Positions 42,522 through 51,003 of a DNA stretch of 64,000 bases are shown in pieces. Each line of letters starts with the position of its first letter. Within the stretch, counting starts at the first letter, position 1. Made by a program: the position numbers and the translations under genes. The DNA is from Streptomyces sp. ISL-100 (GTDB lineage Bacteria > Actinomycetota > Actinomycetes > Streptomycetales > Streptomycetaceae): contig NZ_JAGGOK010000029.1 in assembly GCF_018614615.1 (NCBI RefSeq), forward strand, positions 1 to 64,000, read 5' to 3'. The notes below the pieces were generated by a model. It did no database searches and was not told the origin of the DNA. It worked only from the letters and a program-made list of their open reading frames with translations.

Positions 42522-44073
42522 TCAGGCCGCCCCGGGGCCCGCCGCGCCCGCGGCCCCGCTCAGTGCCTCCAGGTCGCTCTTGCGTACCCGGATGACGAAC
42601 AGCGCGATGACGACGGCGAGCGCGACCAGGCCGACGCCCGCCCAGAACGCCGTCGAAATACCTTCGGCGAGGACGTGGTGGCGCCAGGGGGCCGGGAGTT
42701 CGTGCGATGTGGCGAAAGCTTCCTGCTGCGCCGGTGTCGCCTCCTTGAGGAACGACGGCAGCTGCCGCGCGGCCTCGTCGCGGCTGGCGGTGCCGAAGAC
42801 GGTCATAAGAATGGACAGTCCCAGGGAACCTCCCACCATCTGTGTGGCGTTGAGCAGACTGGAGGCCGCCCCCGACTCGTGCTGCGCCACACCGGACACC
42901 GCCGTGAGTGTCGCCGTGACGAAGACCAGACCCATGCCGAAACCGAAGAGCAGCATCGGGCCGAGCACGCCGCCCAGGTACGAACTGGCCGGATCGATCG
43001 CGGTCAGCCAGGCCATGCCCGATCCGCTGAAGACCGCGCCCGCCACCAGGAACGGCTTAGGACCGAGTACCGGGAGCAGCTTCGAGGAGAGACCTGCCGC
43101 GACCACGATCATCACGGTCACCGGCAGGAACGCCAGACCGGCGGAGATGGGGCTGTAACCGAGCACGTTCTGCACGAAGAGGACGATGAAGAAGAACATG
43201 CCGAACATCGCCGCGGCGAGGCTCATCATGATCGCGTACGTACCGGACCGGTTGCGGTCGGCGAACATCCGCAGCGGTGTGATCGGATCCGGTGCCCGTC
43301 GTTCGTTGAGTACGAACGCGATCAGCAGGACGACAGCCACGCCGAACGAGCCAAGGGTCAGGCTGTCGCGCCACCCGTCGTCGGCGGCGCGTATGAATCC
43401 GTACACCAGGGACGCCATACCGACGGTCGAGGTGAGCGCGCCGGTCAGGTCGAAGCGGCCCGGATGCCGGTCCGACTCGTTGATGAACACCGGGGACAGG
43501 ACGGCGATCAGGATGCCGATAGGGAGGTTGACGTAGAACACCCAGCGCCAGTCGAGCCATGAGCATGCCGCCCGCCAGCAGGCCGATCGCCGCGCCACTG
43601 GCCGAGACGGCCGCGAAGATGCCGAAGGCCCGGTTGCGCTCGGGGCCTTCGGGGAACGTCGTGGTGATCAGCGCGAGCGCCGTGGGCGAGGCGATGGCGC
43701 CGCCCACGCCCTGGAGTGCCCGCGCGGCGAGGATCTGCCAGGGCTCCTGCGCGATGCCGCAGAGCAGCGAGGCGAAGGTGAAGAGCAGGACGCCGAAGAC
43801 GAAAACCCGCCTGCGGCCGAGAATGTCGCCCGCCCGTCCGCCGAGCAGCAACAGGCCGCCGAAGGTGAGGGTGTAGGCGTTGACCACCCAGGACAGGTCT
43901 GTCGTGCTGAAGGAGAGGGCGGTCTGGATGTGCGGGAGCGCGATATTCACAATCGTGGTGTCGAGGACCACCATGAGTTGAAGAGCCGCGATGACGGTGA
44001 GGGCGATCCCCGGACGCCCCTGCCGACGGGCTGCGCCCGGATTGTGCGGTGCAGCTAACTGAGAGGTAGTCAC
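42522..44073 (-). pseudogene. DHA2-type MFS drug exporter, frameshifted
   Basis: Two out-of-frame halves of one EmrB/QacA-type exporter. From the GTG at 44073 the N-terminal half reads MTTSQLAAPHN... through VVLDTTIVNIALPHIQ and GGRAGDILGRRRVF to GLLAGGML (about residue 170), then turns to nonsense. The next frame resumes at LDWRWVFYVNLPIGILIA and runs to 42522. Between GGML and LDWR there are 4 nt where relatives have about three codons, so roughly 5 nt are lost near 43560. Codon 6 is TTA (44056-44058). Both halves otherwise look intact, with no stop inside, so loss is recent or a sequencing error. Divergent TetR gene upstream. Confidence 0.8.
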
Positions 44074-44096
44074 TATGGTTCCCCCACAAGTGAATT

Positions 44097-44116
44097 AGTG
44101 AACGGGTGCGTTCACT
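44097..44116. promoter_or_regulatory. TetR-type operator 1
   Basis: AGTGAACGGGTGCGTTCACT: half-sites AGTGAACG and CGTTCACT with a 4-bp spacer. It lies 24 nt upstream of the MFS start and shares both half-sites with operator 2, 48 bp away. Confidence 0.75.
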
Positions 44117-44144
44117 GTCATGTCAACGGTAGGGATTCCCCCTC

Positions 44145-44164
44145 AGTGAACGCAAGCGTTCACT
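44145..44164. promoter_or_regulatory. TetR-type operator 2
   Basis: AGTGAACGCAAGCGTTCACT: identical half-sites to operator 1, spacer CAAG, perfect 20-bp palindrome except the central two bases. It lies 31 nt before the TetR start and would let the repressor control both divergent genes. Confidence 0.78.
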
Positions 44165-44194
44165 AGAGCCCTTGTCCCCAACGGAGAGAAAAGA

Positions 44195-44824
44195 ATGGCT
44201 ACTTCGCGCTGGACCGCCGCTGCCGGCCAGGTTCGGCCGGTCTCGCTGCGCCGCCGCGGGCTCGTGCTGGAGCGGGCGATTCTCGAATCCGCGCTGGAGC
44301 AGTTGAGTACGGTCGGCTGGAACGCGCTCACCATGGAGGGCGTCGCGGCCGGCGCGCAGACCGGGAAAGCCGCCGTATACCGCCGCTGGCCGTCCAAGGA
44401 GGACCTCGTCGCGGACGCCCTGCGGGCCGGGCTGCCGGATCTCGACGAGGCGCCGGACCGGGGCAGTATCCGCGAGGATCTTTATCATCTCTGTCGGCAG
44501 GTGCGCGGAGCGATGTATTCCAAGCCCGGCTTCGCACTGCGCTCGGTGCTTTACGAATGCGACAGCGGGGTGGCCGAGCGGTTCCACGGAGTGATCGTGC
44601 AGCAGGTGATCGAGCCCTCGACCCGGCTCTTCCGTGAGGTCGTACGCCGGGGAATGGAGCGGGGCGACGTCCGCACCGACGCCACCAGCGAGCTGGTCTT
44701 CGACGTGATCCCGGGCCTGATGATGTACCGCTCAAAGGTGTGCGGAAGCGAATGGACGGATGAGGAGATCGCCGAAATGATCGACGGGATCATGGTGCCG
44801 CTGCTGCGTCCGGTGGCCGGCTGA
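44195..44824 (+). CDS. TetR-family repressor of the adjacent MFS gene
   Basis: 209 aa. HTH region [50 protein letters not shown] (residues 28-76). The C-terminal ligand domain follows with no recognisable ligand. It is divergent from the frameshifted DHA2 exporter and separated by two identical-half-site operators, the classic autorepressor/exporter layout. It appears intact even though the exporter is broken. ATG after GGAGAGAAAAG. Confidence 0.85.
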   Translation: MATSRWTAAAGQVRPVSLRRRGLVLERAILESALEQLSTVGWNALTMEGVAAGAQTGKAAVYRRWPSKEDLVADALRAGLPDLDEAPDRGSIREDLYHLCRQVRGAMYSKPGFALRSVLYECDSGVAERFHGVIVQQVIEPSTRLFREVVRRGMERGDVRTDATSELVFDVIPGLMMYRSKVCGSEWTDEEIAEMIDGIMVPLLRPVAG

Positions 44825-44885
44825 ACGCAGGGGGTGGGCCCGGGGTGTCGTCGGCGGCCCTCGGCGGCGTAACCTGGCAGGCGCC

Positions 44886-45596
44886 ATGCCGTACGAACCA
44901 CCCACCCACACCGTCGAGCGCTCACTGCGCGCCACCACCGGTGCCAAGATCATCGCTGGTGTCGACGAAGTCGGGCGCGGCGCTTGGGCCGGACCCGTCA
45001 CTGTGTGCGCGGCCGTCACCGGTCTGCGCCGTCCGCCCGACGGGCTCACCGACTCCAAACTGATCAGTCCGAAGCGCCGCAGCGAGCTGGCCGCTGTCCT
45101 GGAGGGGTGGGTCACCTCGTACGCCCTCGGACACTCCTCGCACGAGGAGATCGACGAGCTCGGGATGACCGCCGCGCTGCGGCTCGCCGCCGTACGCGCC
45201 CTGGAGGCGCTGCCGGTGCGGCCGGACGCGGTGATCCTCGACGGGAAGCACGACTATCTCGGGCTGCCGTGGAAGGTCCGTACCGTGATCAAGGGCGACC
45301 AGTCCTGCATCGCGGTCGCGGCCGCCTCGGTGATCGCCAAAGTGCGGCGGGACGCGATGATGGCCGAACTGGAGAAGGAGTCCGAGGAGTTGGCCGCGTA
45401 CGCTTTCTCGGCCAACGCGGGCTATCCCTCGCCCGTTCACAAGGCGGCGCTGGCGGAGCGGGGGCCCTCCCCGTACCACCGGCTTTCGTGGATCTATCTC
45501 GACGCGCTGCCCCAGTGGGCGCACCTCAAGAAGACCCGGATCTCGGCGGAGGCCGCAGCTCTGGAAAACGGGGGCCAACTCGGCTTCGATTTCTGA
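44886..45596 (+). CDS. rnhB: ribonuclease HII
   Basis: 236 aa. Degrades RNA of RNA-DNA hybrids and removes ribonucleotides from DNA. Active-site residues: Asp-Glu in [17 protein letters not shown] (residues 22-38), Asp in [11 protein letters not shown], and the last acidic site in [16 protein letters not shown]. The conserved G-R-G substrate loop is present. The next gene is on the same strand. Confidence 0.93.
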   Translation: MPYEPPTHTVERSLRATTGAKIIAGVDEVGRGAWAGPVTVCAAVTGLRRPPDGLTDSKLISPKRRSELAAVLEGWVTSYALGHSSHEEIDELGMTAALRLAAVRALEALPVRPDAVILDGKHDYLGLPWKVRTVIKGDQSCIAVAAASVIAKVRRDAMMAELEKESEELAAYAFSANAGYPSPVHKAALAERGPSPYHRLSWIYLDALPQWAHLKKTRISAEAAALENGGQLGFDF

Positions 45597-45656
45597 TCGC
45601 ACGCATGTACCCACCCGCTGCTGCGTTCAGCGGTGGCATTTGATAGAAATCCACTC

Positions 45657-46295
45657 ATGCCTCTCTCCCCCGAGGAGCCTCAGATTCACGAGAGCGCCCA
45701 GGGTCCCCGCGTCACTCCGGCCACCGGCCGACCCGCGTCGACCCCCCGTCCCGTACCTGGTCCGCGCACCGTGGCCACGCCGCGTCCCGGACGTCCCGTC
45801 CCCGGCCCCGGCCCGGTCAGGCCCGCGCCCGCGGCGCAGCGGTCGCACACGCCTGGTGGCCGGTCCCCGTCCCCGCGGCAGGGGAATCGTTCCGCGCCGC
45901 CGCAGACCCAGCTGATCCCCGCTCCGACGGGCGGCGCGCTCGACGCCGCCGACGAGGCGGTCGACGTACTGCTCGACTCGGGTCGCGCGCCGGGCGACAT
46001 CCTGGTGCTCACCACCGGTGAGCAGCACCCCTGGGCCGCCCACGAGCTGTCCTTCGGCGAAGCCGCCTACTGGGCCCAGCACGATGCCCGTGACGACGTC
46101 TTCTACGCGGCCGCCGCCGTCGCGGAGCGGGCTGCCGCCCGGCCCGTGGTCGTCGTCGCGGTCAACGGCGAAGCCGGCGAGGGGGACGACGCGCTGAACC
46201 GTGCGCTGGAACTCGCCAAGGCACGTGCGGGCGTACTGCTGATCGTGTGCGGAGACCCGCAGCGGGTCAACGCCGTGCTCGGCGCGGGCGTCTGA
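45657..46295 (+). CDS. Pro-rich N-terminus, globular C-terminus, unknown function
   Basis: 212 aa. Residues 1-95 are Pro/Arg/Gly/Thr-rich and disordered. The rest (from TGGALDAADEAVDVLLDSGRAPGDILVLTTGEQHPW) has alternating strand/helix pattern ending VLLIVCGDPQRVNAVLGAGV. It looks like a truncated nucleotide-binding or helicase-associated fold, but I recognise no family. Located just after rnhB on the same strand; ATG 45657. Confidence 0.65.
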   Translation: MPLSPEEPQIHESAQGPRVTPATGRPASTPRPVPGPRTVATPRPGRPVPGPGPVRPAPAAQRSHTPGGRSPSPRQGNRSAPPQTQLIPAPTGGALDAADEAVDVLLDSGRAPGDILVLTTGEQHPWAAHELSFGEAAYWAQHDARDDVFYAAAAVAERAAARPVVVVAVNGEAGEGDDALNRALELAKARAGVLLIVCGDPQRVNAVLGAGV

Positions 46296-46398
46296 GCCGT
46301 ACGCCTTCGTACGCCCCGCGCTCTTCTCGCCGGCTGAGGCGCGCGCGATAGGTGAGGGAAGTTCGGTACGTGAGGGACGCGCTGGCCGGCGGACCGCT

Positions 46399-47028
46399 TC
46401 AGCGGGCAGCCGCCCGCCGCAGCGCGTCCGCCGCCCCGCCACCCGTGCGTGGCGGGGGAGGCTCGGCCTCGGCCTCGGCTTCCGCCAGGCCAAAAGGGCT
46501 TGATCCGGTGCTCGGGCGACGGCCGCCACGTCCCTCACCCAGCACCTGCCAACCGCCGTGCGTGAGCGTGATGTACGCGCCGCAGCGCAGCCCGTGCAAC
46601 GTGCAGGCGTCCCGCAGGCCCCACATCCACGCCCCGTCCTCCTCCGTCCAGCGCTCGTCGCCGTCGCGGCAGTAGAGCAGCACGGCGGTCCGTACGGGCG
46701 TGCGGCGGCGCAGGTCGTGCGGGATGACGCGGCGCAGATGCGCGAGCAAGGCGTTGCGGAATTCCCAGCCGTCGGCCGGGACGGATCGCCGGGCGAACGA
46801 GGCGCTGGCGGTGAGCCGTTCCTCGGTGTCGAGGACGGCGACGACAGCCGTGGCGGGCTCCGGATGATGCCGCGCGTGCAGTCCGCTGACGACTTCACGC
46901 GGATTGCGCAGCAGCGGTATACCGGCGGCTGCCCACTCGGACGGTTCGAGCGTGCGCCCCAGACGGCTGGCGGAGTCGGCGGACGTGGGGTTCAACGAGC
47001 CGGCGGACGGAGCGAATCCGAAGGTCAC
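46399..47028 (-). CDS. conserved hypothetical protein, actinobacterial
   Basis: 209 aa. GTG start at 47028 after GGGAGGACC. Opens VTFGFAPSAGSLNPTSADS; contains RRRTPVRTAVLLYCRDGDERWTEEDGAWMWGLRDACTLHGLRCGAYITLTHGGWQVL. C-terminus is Glu/Ala/Pro-rich. Motif FARRSVPADGWEFRNALLAHL and the CRDGD stretch might make a small alpha/beta fold. No family recognised. It points away from RecQ; convergent with the gene at 45657-46295. Confidence 0.65.
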   Translation of the reverse strand: MTFGFAPSAGSLNPTSADSASRLGRTLEPSEWAAAGIPLLRNPREVVSGLHARHHPEPATAVVAVLDTEERLTASASFARRSVPADGWEFRNALLAHLRRVIPHDLRRRTPVRTAVLLYCRDGDERWTEEDGAWMWGLRDACTLHGLRCGAYITLTHGGWQVLGEGRGGRRPSTGSSPFGLAEAEAEAEPPPPRTGGGAADALRRAAAR

Positions 47029-47310
47029 GGTCCTCCCTTCGCATACGCGCCCACAATGCGGGCAGGGTCGGTTGGGGCGCACCGCGGCACAGCCCTTCCG
47101 GTCCGCAGGCGGGCCGTGCGGGGAGCGGTCCAATTCTCGCTGCCCTGTGGGGTATGCGGCAACGAGCAATTGGCCCGGCCGACTGAATTCTGCTGGTATG
47201 ACGGGGATATCCCTGCCCAGTCCGGCCGCCTGCGATGCTTCCCGTCACGCTCCCGTCACGTCTGAACGGCGAGGACCAGCGGAAACACATCGTCCCCTGT
47301 GGCCCGGACG

Positions 47311-49473
47311 TCAGCCCTGCACCGCGAGCACAAGCGGAAGCACTGCCTGGGCACCGGCCTGGCGCAGCAGCCGCGCTGCCACCGCCAACGTCCAGCCCGT
47401 TTCCATGAAGTCGTCCACCAGGAGCACCGGGCCGTCGGCGCCGGCCAGTGCCGAAGCCAGCTCAGGCGGCAGTGTGAAGGCGCCCTCCAGTGCGCGCAGC
47501 CGCTGTGCGCTGTTACTGCGATGCGGGGGAGTGACCTCGGCCGCCGCCGTGTACTGGAGCGAGCCGAGCATAGGCATCCGGCCGATTTCGGCGATCCTGG
47601 CGCCGAGGGTGTGGATCAGCTCTGGCCTGGTGCGCGAGGCGAGCGTGACCACCCCGACGGGGCGGGCGGGGGCGTCCGGATCGCCCGATGCCCAACCACC
47701 CGGGCCCTTCGCCCAGTCGGCGAGCACACCCACCACCGCCTGAGCCACCGCCTCCGGCACCGGTCCGTCGGCAGCACTCGGCGACAGCATCGGGCGCAGC
47801 CGGTTGCCCCAGCCGATGTCCGACAGCCGCCCCAACGCCCTTCCGGGCAGCGCCTGTTCGCCGACCGGGATACGGCCCTTGCGGTCTATGCCGACCGCGG
47901 CGAGTCCGGTGGGCCACATTCGGCGCGGTTCCACTTCGACGCCCGCGCGGCCCAGTTCGCCGCGCGCCGTATCCAGCGCCTGCGGAGACAGATCGGCGGT
48001 GAACCGGGGCTGCGCGCAGTTGTCGCAGCGGCCGCAGGGCGACGCGCCTTCGTCGTCCAGCTGGCGTTGCAGGAACTCCATCCGGCAGCCGGTCGTCGTG
48101 GCGTAGTCACGCATGGCCTGCTGCTCGGCCGCCCGCTGCCGGGCCACCCAGGCGTACCGTTCGGCGTCGTACGTCCAGGGCCGGCCCGTGGCGGTCCAGC
48201 CGCCCTTCACCCGCCGGACCGCGCCGTCCACGTCGAGGACCTTGAGCATCATCTCCAGGCGGGAGCGGCGCAGCTCCACCAGCGGTTCCAGGGCGGGCAG
48301 CGACAGCGGCTTCTGCGCGCGAGCGAGCACATCGAGGGTGCGCCGCACCAGCTCTTCGGGCGGGAACGCGACCGAGGCGAAGTACTGCCAGATCGCTTCG
48401 TCCTCCTTGCCCGGCAGCAGCAGGACCTCCGCGTGGTCCACGGCGCGGCCCGCGCGCCCCACCTGCTGGTAATAGGCGATCGGGGAGGAGGGCGAGCCGA
48501 GGTGGACGACGAAGCCCAGGTCCGGTTTGTCGAAGCCCATGCCGAGTGCGGAGGTGGCGACCAGAGCCTTGACCCGGTTGGCGAGCAGATCCTCTTCGGC
48601 CTGCTGCCGCTCGGCGTTCTCCGTCTTCCCGGTGTACGAGGCGACGGTGTGTCCGCGCTGGCGGAGGAAGGCGGTGATCTCCTCGGCGGCGGCCACGGTC
48701 AGGGTGTAGATGATCCCGGAGCCGGGGAGCTCCTTGAGGTGGTCCGCGAGCCAGGCCAGCCGGTGCGCGGCGTCGGGCAGGCGCAGCACGCTGAGGCTGA
48801 GACTCTCCCGGTTGAGCGGCCCCCGCAGCACCAGGGCGTCGGAGCCACCGCCGGTGCCCAGCTGCTCCGCGACATCGGCGGTGACCCGCGCGTTGGCCGT
48901 GGCCGTGGTGGCGAGGACCGGCACGTCGGGCGGCAGGTCGGCGAGCATGGTGCGCAGCCGCCGGTAGTCGGGCCGGAAATCGTGCCCCCAGTCCGAGATG
49001 CAGTGGGCCTCGTCGACCACCAGCAGGCCGGTGGCGGCGGACAGCTTGGGCAGCACCTCGTCACGGAAATCGGGATTGTTGAGCCGCTCGGGGCTGACCA
49101 GCAGCACATCCACCTCGCCCGCGGCGACCTCGGCCTGGACCGTGTCCCACTCCTCCGTATTGGACGAGTTGATCGTCCGGGCGTGGATGCCGGCGCGGGC
49201 CGCGGCTTCGACCTGGTTGCGCATGAGCGCGAGGAGCGGTGAGACGATCACGGTGGGGCCGGCGCCGCGCTCGCGCAGCAGGGCGGTGGCCACGAAGTAC
49301 ACCGCGGACTTGCCCCAGCCGGTCCGCTGCACGACCAGCGCCCTGCGCTTGTCGGCGACGAGAGCCTCGATCGCCAGCCATTGGTCCTCGCGCAGCCGGG
49401 CGGTGCCCGTGGCGTCGCCGACGAGGCGGGCGAGTACGGAATCGGCTGAGGACCTGAGGTCTGCGTTGGTCAT
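47311..49473 (-). CDS. RecQ-type helicase fused to phosphoribosyltransferase-like domain
   Basis: 720 aa. Helicase core: motif 0/I region LREDQWLAIEALV and QRTGWGKSAVYF (near 45), DEAH box VDEAHCISDWGHDFRPDYRRL, SAT-like ATTATANARV, motifs V/VI SALGMGFDKPDLGFVVH and YYQQVGRAGR. Zinc Cys in TGCRMEF and SPCGRCDNC (466-482). Instead of an HRDC domain, the C-terminal 200 residues end in PVLLVDDFMETGWTLAVAARLL (near 682), the PRPP-binding loop of ComFC-type phosphoribosyltransferases. ATG 49473 was chosen; the frame extends upstream but runs into the divergent gene. No SOS box. Confidence 0.85.
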   Translation of the reverse strand: MTNADLRSSADSVLARLVGDATGTARLREDQWLAIEALVADKRRALVVQRTGWGKSAVYFVATALLRERGAGPTVIVSPLLALMRNQVEAAARAGIHARTINSSNTEEWDTVQAEVAAGEVDVLLVSPERLNNPDFRDEVLPKLSAATGLLVVDEAHCISDWGHDFRPDYRRLRTMLADLPPDVPVLATTATANARVTADVAEQLGTGGGSDALVLRGPLNRESLSLSVLRLPDAAHRLAWLADHLKELPGSGIIYTLTVAAAEEITAFLRQRGHTVASYTGKTENAERQQAEEDLLANRVKALVATSALGMGFDKPDLGFVVHLGSPSSPIAYYQQVGRAGRAVDHAEVLLLPGKEDEAIWQYFASVAFPPEELVRRTLDVLARAQKPLSLPALEPLVELRRSRLEMMLKVLDVDGAVRRVKGGWTATGRPWTYDAERYAWVARQRAAEQQAMRDYATTTGCRMEFLQRQLDDEGASPCGRCDNCAQPRFTADLSPQALDTARGELGRAGVEVEPRRMWPTGLAAVGIDRKGRIPVGEQALPGRALGRLSDIGWGNRLRPMLSPSAADGPVPEAVAQAVVGVLADWAKGPGGWASGDPDAPARPVGVVTLASRTRPELIHTLGARIAEIGRMPMLGSLQYTAAAEVTPPHRSNSAQRLRALEGAFTLPPELASALAGADGPVLLVDDFMETGWTLAVAARLLRQAGAQAVLPLVLAVQG

Positions 49474-49522
49474 GACCCCATGCAACCTGATGACTCGGAC
49501 ATTGTGCGAATGCGGCCTCCAG

Positions 49523-49546
49523 CCTGTGGATAAAGTTATCCACAGG
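49523..49546. promoter_or_regulatory. palindrome of two DnaA boxes in the recQ-DUF4192 promoter
   Basis: CCTGTGGATAA (49523-49533), AG, then TTATCCACAGG (49536-49546). It includes one TTATCCACA DnaA box on each strand, 2 bp apart, both perfect. It lies in the 111-bp region between the two divergent starts. Confidence 0.7.
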
Positions 49547-49584
49547 GTTGGCGGAGTCGGCGGTGTCTGCGGGACCGTCGAGCC

Positions 49585-50895
49585 ATGAACAAGCACCACG
49601 AACCCACAGGCCCCTCCGCCGGCGACCAGATCACCCTGCGCGGCCCCGCCGAACTCGCCGACGCCCTCCCGTACCTCATGGGCTTCCATCCGACCGACAG
49701 CGTGGTGATGGTCGCGCTGCACGGCCGCCGCGGCCGGTTCGGCGGGCGGCTCAGGCTGGGTATCCCGCGCTCGCCGAGGGAATGGCCGTTCGTCTCCGAC
49801 CAGCTCGCCGACTGCCTGGTGACCGGCAGTGAGCGCCGCGGAGGACGCCCCGAAGGCATCGTCGTCTTCCTCTGCCAGGACCCGGCCGAAGGAGAGTCGG
49901 GCAAGCAGGTGATGGAGCGGCTGCGTCCCTTCGCGCAACGGCTGCGCACCGCGTGCGGCGCGCTCGACGTCCCCGTGTTCGAAGCATTGTGCATTTCCGA
50001 AGGGAGGTACTGGTCGTACTGCTGCCCCGACGAGCGCTGCTGCCCAGCCGAGGGCAACGTACTGGCTCTGCCCGGCACCTCGGTGATGGCCGCGGCCGCC
50101 GCCTACGCCGGTATCCAAGTGCGCGGCACCCTGCGGGAGATGGAGGCCAGGCTGGCGCCGCCCCCGCAGCGGCCGGCCGACCAGGAGCAGGTACGGGCAC
50201 TCGACGCGGCGGGACTGGCGCTGGTGCCCCGGATCCTCGCGGGCGCCGAGCGTGAGCAGGTCGGGGCGCAGACGCTCGCTCTGGCGCGCCGGCTGATGAA
50301 GCGCCTCGGTGAGAACAGGCCGGGCTCGGCAAGCTGGCCCGACGCGGACGCCGGAGACGACGCACTCATCGCCCACGACGAGGCCGCCGCCGTCATCTTC
50401 GGACTTCAGGACCGGGAGACCAGGGACCGGGCCGCGGAGTGGATGGAAGGCCCCGACGCCGAACCCGCACTGCGGCTGTGGCGGGCGCTCGCCCGTCGGT
50501 GCGCCGGAGCGTACGAAACCCATGCCGCCGCCCCGCTCACGCTCGCCGGGTGGGTCGCCTGGTCGACCGGGGACGAGCCGGGGGCGAGGGTCGCGCTCAG
50601 CCGCGCCCTGCGGTCCGACCCCGAGTACACCTTCGCGCAGCTCCTGCACCAGGCGTGCAACGAGGGCATCGATCCCGAATCGCTGCGGCACTGCCTCCGC
50701 CAGGAACGCCAGGAACGCTCGGAGCGCAAGCGGCCCCACCCACGTGCCGTACGCACCCGGCCCGCCACGCGCTCCGTACGGCCGCAGGCAGCCGCCAAAC
50801 AGGGCGCCAAGAGCGCCAAGGTGCGGCCCGCACCGGACGCCGCGCGAGGCCGCACGCGCCGACGCGACGGACAGCGGGGGAGGAGCGGGCGATGA
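49585..50895 (+). CDS. DUF4192-family protein
   Basis: 436 aa. N-terminal DUF4192 domain: GDQITLRGPAELADALPYLMGFHPTDSVVMVALHGRRGRFGGRLRLGIP, then VSDQLADCLV and EALCISEGRYWSYCCPDERCCPAEG; this family is confined to Actinobacteria and unstudied. A Cys cluster near residues 148-155 might bind metal. Second half contains helices and a basic tail (RKRPHPRAVRTRPATR). Divergent from the RecQ fusion. Confidence 0.75.
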   Translation: MNKHHEPTGPSAGDQITLRGPAELADALPYLMGFHPTDSVVMVALHGRRGRFGGRLRLGIPRSPREWPFVSDQLADCLVTGSERRGGRPEGIVVFLCQDPAEGESGKQVMERLRPFAQRLRTACGALDVPVFEALCISEGRYWSYCCPDERCCPAEGNVLALPGTSVMAAAAAYAGIQVRGTLREMEARLAPPPQRPADQEQVRALDAAGLALVPRILAGAEREQVGAQTLALARRLMKRLGENRPGSASWPDADAGDDALIAHDEAAAVIFGLQDRETRDRAAEWMEGPDAEPALRLWRALARRCAGAYETHAAAPLTLAGWVAWSTGDEPGARVALSRALRSDPEYTFAQLLHQACNEGIDPESLRHCLRQERQERSERKRPHPRAVRTRPATRSVRPQAAAKQGAKSAKVRPAPDAARGRTRRRDGQRGRSGR

Positions 50896-51003
50896 CGGCC
50901 GTGACCAGGGCGCCGATTCGGACGTTCACACGGGTGGCGGTAGCGCGAACGCCCCGCGCCGCCCCGACCGGGGCGGCCATCATGAGCGCAGAGGAGGCAC
51001 CGC

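Noticed and set aside
49500..49584. replication origin at the DnaA boxes
   Set aside because: Only two boxes, and dnaA, dnaN, rpmH are absent; Streptomyces oriC has many boxes.
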